From the NCBI GenBank assembly GCA_947167455.1, contig CAMVIB010000010.1:1-64000 (forward strand): a DNA stretch of 64,000 nucleotides. Direction: 5' to 3'. The position numbers and the translations under genes were made by a program. Source of the stretch: an uncultured Prevotellaceae bacterium. Its GTDB lineage: Bacteria > Bacteroidota > Bacteroidia > Bacteroidales > Bacteroidaceae. Below the pieces are notes generated by a model, which was given only the letters and a program-made list of their open reading frames with translations, had not been told where the DNA came from and did not search any database. Below, in pieces: positions 29,205 to 36,960 of this stretch. How positions within the stretch are numbered: the stretch's first letter is position 1; each line of letters begins with the position of its first letter.

Positions 29205-29212
29205 CGAAGGTA
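29205..29212 (-). promoter_or_regulatory. -7-like promoter element for the nan operon
   Basis: The minus strand reads TACCTTCG, one mismatch from TAnnTTTG, 50 bp upstream of nanA. No operator for a nan regulator is recognisable. Confidence 0.4.
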
Positions 29213-29297
29213 CGCTTTTTCGTTGAATCCACCGCACGATGTAGATTAATATTTGCAAAAAAACTCAAATAATGGCTGAAATATCCGTTGAAATGCG

Positions 29298-29305
29298 TAC
29301 CTTTG
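29298..29305 (+). promoter_or_regulatory. -7 promoter element of the queuosine transporter operon
   Basis: TACCTTTG is a perfect consensus match. Transcription starting about 7 bp downstream would begin just upstream of the preQ1 aptamer. Confidence 0.6.
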
Positions 29306-29324
29306 CAGCCCCAAATGGGCAAAA

Positions 29325-29361
29325 CAGGGGTACTTGCTCAACCCCCTTTAACAAAACAAGA
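29325..29361 (+). promoter_or_regulatory. preQ1-I riboswitch
   Basis: The sequence folds as the compact preQ1-I H-type pseudoknot. P1 is AGGGG (29326-29330) with CCCCT (29343-29347), with C29342 at the ligand-recognising position. The A-rich tail TTAACAAAACAAG is identical to that of the well-studied Thermoanaerobacter tengcongensis aptamer. P2 forms from loop CTTG (29333-29336) with tail CAAG (29357-29360). The transporter ATG begins at 29364, three bases past the pseudoknot, so ligand binding should block ribosome access (translational off-switch). Confidence 0.92.
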
Positions 29362-29363
29362 CA

Positions 29364-30038
29364 ATGAAACCACAGAAAGAAAGTGTCAGTGTGACATTCA
29401 TGTTGCTTGGTGTCACATTCTGCGTTTGCCTCATCTTGGCAAACCTCTTAGCAACGAAACAGTTTCAGGTGGGACCTCTGAATCTCACCACCGGCGTTCT
29501 TGTATTCCCAATCTCATACGTCGTCAACGACTGCATCACGGAGGTGTGGGGCTATCGCCGTGCTAAGCTTGTGATATGGACGGGGTTCGCCATGAACTTT
29601 GCCTTCGTGACCCTGGCATTCCTTGCCGACCTCATACCCGGCGCTCCGTATTGGACAAACCAAGAGGGCTTCCACGCACTCTTCGGCCTTGCACCTCGCG
29701 TGGCGATGGCATCGTTTGCGGCTTTCCTCGTGGGTTCTTTCCTCAATGCCTATGTGATGAGCCGCATGAAGATACGCTGCAAGGGTGAACGCTTCTCGCT
29801 GCGTGCCATACTTTCTACCATCGCCGGCGAGGTGTCAGATTCCATAATCTTTTTCCCCATAGCCCTCGGGGGCATAGTGCCTTACGACAACCTTCTGCTC
29901 ATGATGGTTAGCCAGGTGGTAGTGAAGACGCTCTATGAGATTGTCGTTCTGCCTGTGACCATACGCGCCGTGCGTTGGCTGAAACGTTCCGAGGGCGTTG
30001 ATGTCTTTGATGAAGGCATAAGCTATAATATAATATAA
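29364..30038 (+). CDS. Queuosine precursor transporter (QPTR/YhhQ family)
   Basis: This 224-residue protein has six or so membrane helices and is predicted to import queuosine precursors such as preQ0, preQ1 or queuine. Family features include FPISYVVNDCITEVWGYRRAK near residues 50-70 and a conserved EVSDSIIFFPIA segment. Its translation is apparently governed by the preQ1-I riboswitch ending 3 bp before the start codon, which supports the substrate. queC follows after an 87-bp gap. Confidence 0.93.
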   Translation: MKPQKESVSVTFMLLGVTFCVCLILANLLATKQFQVGPLNLTTGVLVFPISYVVNDCITEVWGYRRAKLVIWTGFAMNFAFVTLAFLADLIPGAPYWTNQEGFHALFGLAPRVAMASFAAFLVGSFLNAYVMSRMKIRCKGERFSLRAILSTIAGEVSDSIIFFPIALGGIVPYDNLLLMMVSQVVVKTLYEIVVLPVTIRAVRWLKRSEGVDVFDEGISYNII

Positions 30039-30125
30039 TACAATAGGTTCGAATAGTATAAATATGACATGTCTGCTGCCTCATGAGTCCTGTTGGACAC
30101 ATCGGCAAGACATCTACGACAGCAA

Positions 30126-30836
30126 ATGAAACCAATGAATAAAGAGACTGCCTTGGTGGTCTTCAGCGGCGGGCAGGACAGCACAACCTGCCTCTTCTGG
30201 GCTCTCCGCCATTTCCGTGAGGTTAAGGCCCTGACCTTCATCTATGGCCAGAAACACGTCCGTGAGGTGGAGATGGCGCGTCAGATAGCAGAGACGGCTC
30301 ACGTGGAGTGGCAGTGCATGGACGTGTCGTTTATCGGGCAGTTGGGGCGCAACTCTCTCACCGACGACACTATCCCCATGGATGCCGACAAGCCTTCCGA
30401 GGGACCGCCCAACACCTTCGTGCCAGGCCGCAACCTCTTCTTCCTCAGCATAGCAGCGGTCTATGCCCGCGAGCATGGCATCAATCACCTCGTCACCGGC
30501 GTGTCGCAGACCGACTACAGCGGCTACCCCGACTGTCGCGATGCCTTCATCAAGGCGTTGAACGTAAGCCTCAACCTCGGTATGGACGAGCAGTTCGTGA
30601 TACACACCCCGCTGATGTGGATTGACAAGGCACAGACGTGGCAGCTGGCAGATGAGCTCGGTATCTTCGACCTAGTGCGCACGCGTACATTAACATGTTA
30701 TAATGGCATACCAGGCGACGGCTGCGGCGAATGTCCCGCGTGCAAGCTGCGGCGTGCCGGACTTGAAGAGTATCTTGCTGTCAAGGACAGTAAGAAACCC
30801 GCTGCCCGCCGTAGCCGCAAGTCTGCCAAGAGCTGA
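30126..30836 (+). CDS. queC: 7-cyano-7-deazaguanine synthase QueC
   Basis: This 236-residue ATP-dependent enzyme converts 7-carboxy-7-deazaguanine to preQ0. The PP-loop [16 protein letters not shown] is at residues 12-27. The C-terminal zinc site is visible as [16 protein letters not shown]. The start MKPMNKE at 30126 is chosen because the family begins just before the PP-loop; an in-frame ATG at 30093 would add 11 non-conserved residues. It is downstream of the riboswitch-controlled transporter. queD, queE and queF are not in the window. Confidence 0.95.
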   Translation: MKPMNKETALVVFSGGQDSTTCLFWALRHFREVKALTFIYGQKHVREVEMARQIAETAHVEWQCMDVSFIGQLGRNSLTDDTIPMDADKPSEGPPNTFVPGRNLFFLSIAAVYAREHGINHLVTGVSQTDYSGYPDCRDAFIKALNVSLNLGMDEQFVIHTPLMWIDKAQTWQLADELGIFDLVRTRTLTCYNGIPGDGCGECPACKLRRAGLEEYLAVKDSKKPAARRSRKSAKS

Positions 30837-30859
30837 CCGCCACCAAATGTGATTTTTTC

Positions 30860-31777
30860 ATGCAGACCTTTGACCTCCATATCCTCGGCTGCGGCTCGGC
30901 ACTGCCTACACGCCGCCATCTGCCAAGCTGCCAGGTGGTGAACCTTCGCGACAAGCTGCTCATGATCGACTGCGGCGAGGGTGCACAGCTGGCATGGCGA
31001 CACACGGGTCTGAGCTGGATGAAGCTCGGATATATCTTCATCTCACATGCCCATGGCGACCACGTCTTCGGCCTGCCGGGGCTCATCTCCACCATGTGCC
31101 TCATGGGTCGCACGGCTCCTCTGCACATCTTCGGGCCTGCCGCGCTGCGACCGTTCATACAGTGCGTGCTTGCCAACTTCTGTCGTGACTTGGATTATAC
31201 GGTGGACTTCCAGGCTATCGACACCACGCGCCATGCCCTCGTCTTCGAAGACCGCTCGATGGAAGTGTGGTCGCTGCCACTTAACCACAGGGTGCCGTGT
31301 TGCGGCTTCCTAATTCGCGAGAAGGCCGGGCTGCCGCACATACGCCGTGAGATGATAGACTTCTACGAGATTCCCACATGGGCCATCAACCGCATCAAGA
31401 GTGGCGAAGACTGGACGACGGCCGACGGCACCGTGGTGCCATACACACGTCTCACCACCCCGGCCGACCCTGTGCGCAGCTATGCCTACTGCTCCGACAC
31501 CATGCCCGTGGCTCAGATGAGTGAGTGGGTGAGTGGTGTCACACTGCTCTATCATGAAGCCACCTACGCTGACAGCGAGCTGGCTTTCGCCGAGAAGTAT
31601 GGGCACTCCACGGCACGCCAGGCCGCCGAGGTGGCACATGCCGCCGGAGTTCAACAGCTCATCATAGGTCATTTCTCCGCTCGCTATGACGACGAGAGGG
31701 TGCTGCTCGGCGAGGCTCAAGCGGTGTTTGCAAACACAATTTTGGCCGATGAGAGACTCTGTCTGCATCTAAAATGA
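30860..31777 (+). CDS. rnz: Ribonuclease Z
   Basis: This 305-residue MBL-fold endonuclease trims tRNA 3' ends. The N-terminal LGCGSALPTRRHLPS signature and the metal-binding SHAHGDHVFGLPGL (HxHxDH) motif are clear. Later metal ligands lie in CSDT and IIGHFSARY. Length is typical of the short bacterial form. It follows queC by 23 bp and may be cotranscribed; both act on tRNA. Confidence 0.95.
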   Translation: MQTFDLHILGCGSALPTRRHLPSCQVVNLRDKLLMIDCGEGAQLAWRHTGLSWMKLGYIFISHAHGDHVFGLPGLISTMCLMGRTAPLHIFGPAALRPFIQCVLANFCRDLDYTVDFQAIDTTRHALVFEDRSMEVWSLPLNHRVPCCGFLIREKAGLPHIRREMIDFYEIPTWAINRIKSGEDWTTADGTVVPYTRLTTPADPVRSYAYCSDTMPVAQMSEWVSGVTLLYHEATYADSELAFAEKYGHSTARQAAEVAHAAGVQQLIIGHFSARYDDERVLLGEAQAVFANTILADERLCLHLK

Positions 31778-31827
31778 GGCCTTAACGCAAATATTTGACA
31801 CTTTATTGTGTATTTGTAGCCGAAAAA

Positions 31828-31859
31828 TTTGCCTGTTACACAAAAAAATCATACTTTTG
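31828..31859 (+). promoter_or_regulatory. Complete Bacteroidales promoter (-33 TTTG, -7 TACTTTTG)
   Basis: TTTG at 31828-31831 and TACTTTTG at 31852-31859 are separated by 20 bp, the expected geometry for the primary sigma factor. The start codon of the small secreted protein is 21 bp downstream. Confidence 0.75.
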
Positions 31860-31880
31860 CTGCCACAAAGCAAGTAATAT

Positions 31881-32180
31881 ATGAAGAAATACATACTCAT
31901 ACTCTTATTAATGGTCGCTCTGGCAGGTGTGCAGGCATGGGCAAACCCTGATGTCAGCAACGACAACGTCGAGGAGGATTTGCAGCAGCCTGTAATCACC
32001 GTGGCGGGTACCACAATCCATGTCACCCACGCTGCCGGCCAGAAGCTCGAGATCTTTGACGTGGCAGGAGTCTGTGTCGCCACGCTTCGCATAGACTCTG
32101 ACGACAAGACCATCAACCTCAACAAGGGATGCTATATCATCAAGGTGGGGAAGGTCGTGCGCAAGGTCTCAATATGTTAG
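31881..32180 (+). CDS. Small secreted protein resembling a lone T9SS-type sorting domain
   Basis: This 99-residue product has an N-terminal signal peptide (KKYILILLLMVALAGVQAWA). The rest, after a short acidic stretch, resembles the C-terminal sorting domain of type IX secretion cargo. It has a LEIFDVAGVCVATLRI strand pair followed by INLNKGCYIIKVGKVVRKVSI, comparable to the family's IYDLNGRLV...L.PGIYIVK motif. There is no attached cargo. It has its own strong promoter and a terminator at 32224. It could be a remnant, a chaperone-like decoy or an unrelated small envelope protein. Confidence 0.7.
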   Translation: MKKYILILLLMVALAGVQAWANPDVSNDNVEEDLQQPVITVAGTTIHVTHAAGQKLEIFDVAGVCVATLRIDSDDKTINLNKGCYIIKVGKVVRKVSIC

Positions 32181-32223
32181 TTTCCGTTTCTTTCTTCTTT
32201 AATATCTTTAATCTTTCAAGGCA

Positions 32224-32247
32224 GGGTCGGACGATTCCGGCCCTTTT
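32224..32247 (+). terminator. Rho-independent terminator after the small secreted protein
   Basis: The 7-bp stem GGGTCGG / CCGGCCC (32224-32230 with 32237-32243, one G-T pair) is followed directly by TTTT. Confidence 0.65.
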
Positions 32248-32321
32248 CATAAAAAAGCAAGACAAAAACACCGCCTCTGCATCAACCATAAAGTCAATCA
32301 TCAAACCCACACATCGTCATT

Positions 32322-32759
32322 ATGAAGGCAACACAGCAGACAAAGACACAAATCGAACGTGCCATCCGCAAGGTGGCCGAGAAATTTCCGGCAACGGCAG
32401 AACCTGTGATGACAGACATCATGCTACAGGTAAAGCCTGAGAGCGGTGAGTTGTTGGCCTTCAATGACGATATGGAAGAGCTCACACGCATCGTCGTTGA
32501 CCAATGGCTGGCACCCACTGACGAGAATCTTTACGATGCAGCATCAACGGTCATCAAGCAATGTCTGGCTCATCTGCGGCCCGAGATTGACAAAATGAGC
32601 GTCCTTCACCCATTCTCCTTCGTGCTCATTGATGAGGACAAGGAGACGCTTGCCGACTTGTATCTCATCGACGACGACACGGTGATGATAGACACAGAGC
32701 TTCTGAAGGGGCTCGATCAGGAACTGAATCAGTTCCTTGAGCAGTTGCTCAAGGACTGA
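32322..32759 (+). CDS. Conserved hypothetical protein, 145 residues
   Basis: This is a soluble, acidic, probably all-alpha/beta cytoplasmic protein without signal peptide or membrane helix. Recognisable stretches are an N-terminal amphipathic helix (QTKTQIERAIRKVAEKF), a central SFVLIDEDKETLADLYLIDDD and a C-terminal acidic helix ending in LEQLLKD. I do not recognise a characterised family; the composition suggests a small regulator or chaperone-like protein, but nothing supports a specific role. It is flanked by terminators at 32224 and 32800, so it is its own transcription unit. Confidence 0.75.
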   Translation: MKATQQTKTQIERAIRKVAEKFPATAEPVMTDIMLQVKPESGELLAFNDDMEELTRIVVDQWLAPTDENLYDAASTVIKQCLAHLRPEIDKMSVLHPFSFVLIDEDKETLADLYLIDDDTVMIDTELLKGLDQELNQFLEQLLKD

Positions 32760-32799
32760 TGTCCAAGTCACCCGTATCATAACTACAGTATTTCGAGAT

Positions 32800-32829
32800 G
32801 TCGTCCTTTTTGCAGGGTGGCTTTTTTTT
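32800..32829 (+). terminator. Rho-independent terminator of the 145-residue gene
   Basis: An imperfect stem (32800-32806 with 32815-32821, including G-T pairs) is followed by eight consecutive T bases at 32822-32829. Confidence 0.6.
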
Positions 32830-32958
32830 GTGCGTCTGTAGCGGTCCTCTTGCCGTGTGGCGTCACTATTTTGCGTGCTGGCATCGTCCATTAGGCTTGG
32901 AGGTGCCATCCCTTAGGGGTGTATGACTGGAGCGGCGTGGCCTGCTGACCGTAGAAAC

Positions 32959-33008
32959 GGCGACACGGAGCCACAGAGTTGTCGTGCTCTCTGTGACTCC
33001 GTGTCGCC
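32959..33008. terminator. Strong 20-position hairpin, probable DUF3127 terminator
   Basis: Arms 32959-32978 and 32989-33008 pair at 19 of 20 positions, with a 10-base loop. It lies 75 bp past the DUF3127 stop on the minus strand and is followed there by GTTTCTAC, a weak T-run. The 32760-33083 gap (324 bp) otherwise contains only the terminator at 32800 and no gene I can support. Confidence 0.55.
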
Positions 33009-33083
33009 ATGTACATGAAATGGTTAGTGTGTCGGGCGTGCTGTGGCTTCGGCCTGTGAGCCTTGGCCACGCAGCTGCTTGTG

Positions 33084-33524
33084 TCAGAAGGGCAGGTCGT
33101 CGCCTCCGCCCATCGACGATGCCTCGGGCTGTGAGCCGGGTTGTGTCGGCGGGAACGGAGCCTGTGGCTGTTGTGCGGGCTGCGCTGCTGCTGCCGGAGC
33201 GGCGGCAGGGATGGGAGCTGCTGCGGGGTCAGACACCACGGCCGTGTTGGGGTCGTAGGGAGCCACACGCCAGGCACGGATGGTGTTGTACCATCGACCC
33301 TGATACTCATGGGCATCGATGTCGATATCTATGCTGAGGCTCTGGCCGGCCTGGATGTTAAACTGCTGGATGCGGTCAACACCGAACACCTCGAAGCAGA
33401 TCTTCTTCGGGAATTGCTCGAAGGTCTCCAGGACATACTGTGCAAGTTTCCATTCCGTGCCGGTGCGTTGTGATGTGCCGCCGCGCTCAGGCAGCACATA
33501 GATGATTTTTCCTTGAATTAACAT
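33084..33524 (-). CDS. DUF3127 protein with SSB-like acidic C-terminal tip
   Basis: This 146-residue protein has an N-terminal beta-rich DUF3127 domain (about 1-95: IQGKIIYVLPE, then IDIDIDAHEYQGRWYNTIRAW) thought to be OB-fold-like. A Pro/Ala/Gln-rich linker (about 100-135) follows, ending in GGGDDLPF. That layout mirrors single-stranded-DNA-binding proteins, whose DDxPF tip recruits repair and replication partners. It is divergent from dnaN across back-to-back promoters. DNA binding is inferred, not demonstrated here. Confidence 0.85.
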   Translation of the reverse strand: MLIQGKIIYVLPERGGTSQRTGTEWKLAQYVLETFEQFPKKICFEVFGVDRIQQFNIQAGQSLSIDIDIDAHEYQGRWYNTIRAWRVAPYDPNTAVVSDPAAAPIPAAAPAAAAQPAQQPQAPFPPTQPGSQPEASSMGGGDDLPF

Positions 33525-33568
33525 GACAAATTATGGTGTAAAAATGTAATAGTCGGTGAAAAACGATG

Positions 33569-33601
33569 CAAATATACTCCATTATTCCGTCTTTTGCCAA
33601 A
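33569..33601 (-). promoter_or_regulatory. Promoter of the DUF3127 gene
   Basis: On the minus strand there is TTTG (33598-33601), a 21-bp spacer, and TATATTTG (33569-33576). It is back to back with the dnaN promoter 15 bp away. Confidence 0.7.
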
Positions 33602-33615
33602 AAATAAACAAAAAA

Positions 33616-33647
33616 TTTGCGCACACGATGACATTTAATTATCTTTG
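33616..33647 (+). promoter_or_regulatory. Promoter of the dnaN operon
   Basis: TTTG (33616-33619), a 20-bp spacer and TATCTTTG (33640-33647) give a full Bacteroidales promoter. The leader to dnaN is about 90 bases, AT-rich, with no structure I recognise. Confidence 0.75.
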
Positions 33648-33741
33648 CTCGGTTTTAGAGACAAAATGGCCCAGAATCACATGACATTATATATATAATC
33701 ACATAACAATAATAACGCGTAACAATTAATATACACAAAAC

Positions 33742-34866
33742 ATGAAACTCAAAGTCTCAAGCTCTGCGCTTTTCAGCCGTCTATCGTCAGTAAACCGTGT
33801 GCTCAACAGCAAGAACTCATTTCCTATCCTCGACTGTTTTCTCTTCGAGGTTCATGAATTGAGCATGTCCATCACCGCTTCTGACAGTGAGACAACGCTT
33901 GTCACCTCCGTCGAACTCATCGAATCGAGTCAGGATGCCCGTTTCTGCATCAAGGCTAAGACGATACTCGATTCTTTGAAAGAAATCCCTGACCAGCCCA
34001 TCACTCTTGACATCAACCTCGACACGATGGAGATTCATGGCGAGTACCTGAATGGCTCGTTCAACATCGTTGGTGAGCGTGCCGACGAGTATCCCATGCC
34101 GAACTTCCTCGGCGACGAATCCCGACACTTCGAGCTGCGGCAAGGCCGCCTGCTCGCGGGCATCAACCAAAGCCTGTTCGCCACTGCCGACGATGAGATA
34201 CGCCCCGTCATGACGGGTATCTATTTTGACTTCACGCCCGAAAACCTCGTCTTCGTAGGCACTGATGGTCGCAAGCTGGTGCGCAAGAAGGACTTCACCA
34301 TCCACAGCGACGAGCAGGTGGGCTTCATCCTTCACAAGAAGCCAGCCAACATACTGCGCGGACTGTTGCAGAAGAACGATGCCGTGTGCACACTCTCCTT
34401 CACCGACAAGATGGCTCAGGTTCAGACACAGGACTTCACGCTCACCTGCCGTCTCATAGACGGGCGCTATCCCAACTACAACAGCGTCATACCTCAGAAC
34501 AATCCATATCGTGCCGTCGTGGATCGCGCAGCACTCATCTCTGCACTCAAGCGTGTCCTTGTCTTCTCCAGCCAGAGCAGCGCCCTCATCAAGCTCGCCT
34601 TCCGACAGAATAGCCTCATTGTGAGCGGTCAGGACGTTGACTACTCAACGAGCGCCGAGGAGCGTCTTATGGTTGACTACGACAGCCCTGACATCAACAT
34701 AGGCTTCAAGGGTACTCTACTCGTGGACATTTTGGGCAACATCGAGACTCAGGAGGTCGCCTTCGAGCTGGCCGACCCCAGCCGTGCCGGACTCATCACC
34801 CCGTCCGTGCAGAACGAAGACGAGGAAATACTGATGCTCCTCATGCCAATGATGTTGAGTGACTAA
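33742..34866 (+). CDS. dnaN: DNA polymerase III sliding clamp (beta subunit)
   Basis: This 374-residue ring-forming clamp tethers the replicase to DNA. It begins MKLKVSSSALFSRLSSVNRVL, shows the three-domain repeat and ends LLMPMMLSD, matching the family's M-x-M-R-like end. dnaA is not adjacent, so this is not an obvious oriC. It heads a long plus-strand series of replication, repair, cofactor and ribosome-modification genes. Confidence 0.97.
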   Translation: MKLKVSSSALFSRLSSVNRVLNSKNSFPILDCFLFEVHELSMSITASDSETTLVTSVELIESSQDARFCIKAKTILDSLKEIPDQPITLDINLDTMEIHGEYLNGSFNIVGERADEYPMPNFLGDESRHFELRQGRLLAGINQSLFATADDEIRPVMTGIYFDFTPENLVFVGTDGRKLVRKKDFTIHSDEQVGFILHKKPANILRGLLQKNDAVCTLSFTDKMAQVQTQDFTLTCRLIDGRYPNYNSVIPQNNPYRAVVDRAALISALKRVLVFSSQSSALIKLAFRQNSLIVSGQDVDYSTSAEERLMVDYDSPDINIGFKGTLLVDILGNIETQEVAFELADPSRAGLITPSVQNEDEEILMLLMPMMLSD

Positions 34867-34896
34867 TTCATGTAGCGCAAATCCTGACAAGTCATC

Positions 34897-35679
34897 ATGA
34901 AACTGAAACTTGAACGACCCATCGTCTTTTTTGACCTAGAAACGACGGGCGTTGACATCGTCAACGATCGTATAGTGGAGATATGCCTGCTGAAGGTGCT
35001 GCCCAATTCATCGCAAGAGTCGAAAGTCATGCGCATCAACCCCGGACGTCACATCCCTGAAGAGGCATCTAAGGTTCATGGCATCTACGATGCCGATGTC
35101 GCCGACTGTCCACACTTCAATGACGTCGCAGAAGACGTCTGGCAGTTCATCTCGGGCTGCGACCTTGGAGGCTTCAACTCCAACCGCTTTGACGTGCCAC
35201 TGCTCGTAGAAGAGCTGCTGCGTGCCGGCATAAATGCCGACCTCAGCACTGTGCGCCGCGTGGATGTGCAGAACATCTACCATAAGCTGGAACGCCGGAC
35301 TCTCATTGCAGCCTACAAGTTCTACTGCGGCAAGAATCTCGAGGACGCCCACTCGGCACTTGCTGACACCACTGCCACCTATGAGGTGCTCTGCGCACAG
35401 CTTGACCACTATCCCGACGACCTCACCAACGACATCGATTTCCTCGCCGAATACTCATCGATGGACCGCAACGTTGACCTTGCCGGTCGCATCGTGCTCG
35501 ACGATAACAACGTTGAGATATTCAACTTCGGCAAGTACAAGGGCCGTCCCGTGGCCGATGTGCTGCGTCGCGACCCCGGCTACTACAGCTGGATGCAGCA
35601 GAGCGACTTCACTCTCAACACCAAGCAGGTGCTCACGCAGATAGCACTGCGTCTGCGCAGCACACAGCCCCGTAAGTAA
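34897..35679 (+). CDS. DnaQ-like 3'-5' exonuclease
   Basis: This 260-residue DEDD exonuclease shows motif I VFFDLETTGVD, motif II GGFNSNRFDVPLL and motif III DAHSALADT. A C-terminal domain (NFGKYKGRPVADVL ... YYSWM) resembles a small DUF3820-type module often attached to exonucleases. It lies 30 bp after dnaN, and the pairing with the clamp suggests a replication-editing or repair role, as in other Bacteroidales. Confidence 0.92.
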   Translation: MKLKLERPIVFFDLETTGVDIVNDRIVEICLLKVLPNSSQESKVMRINPGRHIPEEASKVHGIYDADVADCPHFNDVAEDVWQFISGCDLGGFNSNRFDVPLLVEELLRAGINADLSTVRRVDVQNIYHKLERRTLIAAYKFYCGKNLEDAHSALADTTATYEVLCAQLDHYPDDLTNDIDFLAEYSSMDRNVDLAGRIVLDDNNVEIFNFGKYKGRPVADVLRRDPGYYSWMQQSDFTLNTKQVLTQIALRLRSTQPRK

Positions 35680-35703
35680 GACCTCACCTAAAATACAACG
35701 CCA

Positions 35704-36960
35704 TTGAATATTGTTCTCGGCATAACGGGCAGCATAGCTGCCTACAAGGCGTGCACACTCATCCGCGAGTTCGTGCGTCAAGGTCATGAGGTGCAGGTGG
35801 TCATCACACCTGCCGGAAAGGAGTTTATCACCCCCGTGACGCTGTCGGCGCTGACGTCGAAGCCCGTCATCAGCGACTTCTTCGCACAGCGCGACGGCAC
35901 ATGGCACAGCCACGTGCAGCTCGGGCTGTGGGCCGATGCCATGGTGGTGGCTCCCGCCACGGCTTCCACTCTGGCCAAGATGTCTCACGGCGTGGCCGAC
36001 AATATGCTCATCACCACATATCTGTCGATGCGTGCGCCGGTATTCGTGGCTCCGGCCATGGATCTCGACATGTGGGCGCATCCCGCCACACAGTACAATC
36101 TTCAGCTGCTGCGTCAGCGCGGGGTGACGGTGATAGAGCCTGCCAGCGGAGAGCTGGCAAGCCATCTCGTGGGCAAGGGGCGCATGGAGGAGCCGGAGGT
36201 CATAGCACGTGTCGTGACAGAGAGCGTCTCACAAGCCGCCGCCTCACGCGCTGCCGCGCCTCATGAGTCCGCACCATCCCCACTCGCCGGACGTACCATT
36301 GTCATCACCGCCGGACCAACTTACGAACGTATCGATCCCGTACGCTTCATCGGCAACTACAGCAGCGGCAAGATGGGCATAGCGCTTGCCGAGGAATGTG
36401 CGCGTCGCGGCGCTCATGTTGAACTTGTGCTCGGACCTACCAGTCGCACCACCACCGCACCGGGGGTGAGCGTCACCGACGTGGAGAGTGCCCATGAGAT
36501 GTGGTCTGCCGCCACACGTCTCTTTGCCGATGCCGATGCTGCTATTCTGTGTGCAGCAGTGGCCGATTTCACACCCGATGTCGTGGCTACACAAAAGCTG
36601 CGCCGTGAGGGCGACGGACTGACGCTGCGCCTGCGACCAACAGAGGACATCGCTGCCGCCCTGGGGCAGATGAAACGCGACAACAACGAGGCCTGCTCCC
36701 GTGGAGAGGCCCGGCGACGTAAGGTGCTCATTGGGTTCGCCCTTGAGACCCACGACGAGAAGGCACATGCACGCGAAAAGCTCCGCCGCAAAAACCTCGA
36801 TGCCATAGTGCTTAACTCGCTACAGGATGAGGGAGCGGGCTTCCGCCACGACACCAACAAGGTCACCATCATCACTCCGACGTCGGAGACACCCTTTCCG
36901 CTCAAGTCAAAGACGGAAGTGGCTGCCGACATCGTCGATACCCTACAGACATTGCTATGA
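35704..36960 (+). CDS. coaBC: Bifunctional CoaBC (PPC synthetase / decarboxylase)
   Basis: This 418-residue enzyme makes 4'-phosphopantetheine from phosphopantothenate, cysteine and CTP. The N-terminal flavin decarboxylase half shows ITGSIAAYKAC and APAMDLDMW; the C-terminal synthetase half shows ITAGPTYERIDPVRFIGNYS and AAVADFTPD. The start appears to be TTG at 35704, since the conserved N-terminus begins there and no upstream ATG fits. Its stop overlaps the next start (ATGA). Confidence 0.95.
   Translation: MNIVLGITGSIAAYKACTLIREFVRQGHEVQVVITPAGKEFITPVTLSALTSKPVISDFFAQRDGTWHSHVQLGLWADAMVVAPATASTLAKMSHGVADNMLITTYLSMRAPVFVAPAMDLDMWAHPATQYNLQLLRQRGVTVIEPASGELASHLVGKGRMEEPEVIARVVTESVSQAAASRAAAPHESAPSPLAGRTIVITAGPTYERIDPVRFIGNYSSGKMGIALAEECARRGAHVELVLGPTSRTTTAPGVSVTDVESAHEMWSAATRLFADADAAILCAAVADFTPDVVATQKLRREGDGLTLRLRPTEDIAAALGQMKRDNNEACSRGEARRRKVLIGFALETHDEKAHAREKLRRKNLDAIVLNSLQDEGAGFRHDTNKVTIITPTSETPFPLKSKTEVAADIVDTLQTLL

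Noticed and set aside
30045-30060. GGTTCGAAT, as in a tRNA T-loop
   Set aside because: No acceptor, D or anticodon stems can be formed around it; it lies in a short AT-rich spacer.
33525-33741. Possible replication origin beside dnaN
   Set aside because: No dnaA gene and no cluster of DnaA boxes (TTATCCACA-like) is visible; the region is explained by two divergent promoters.
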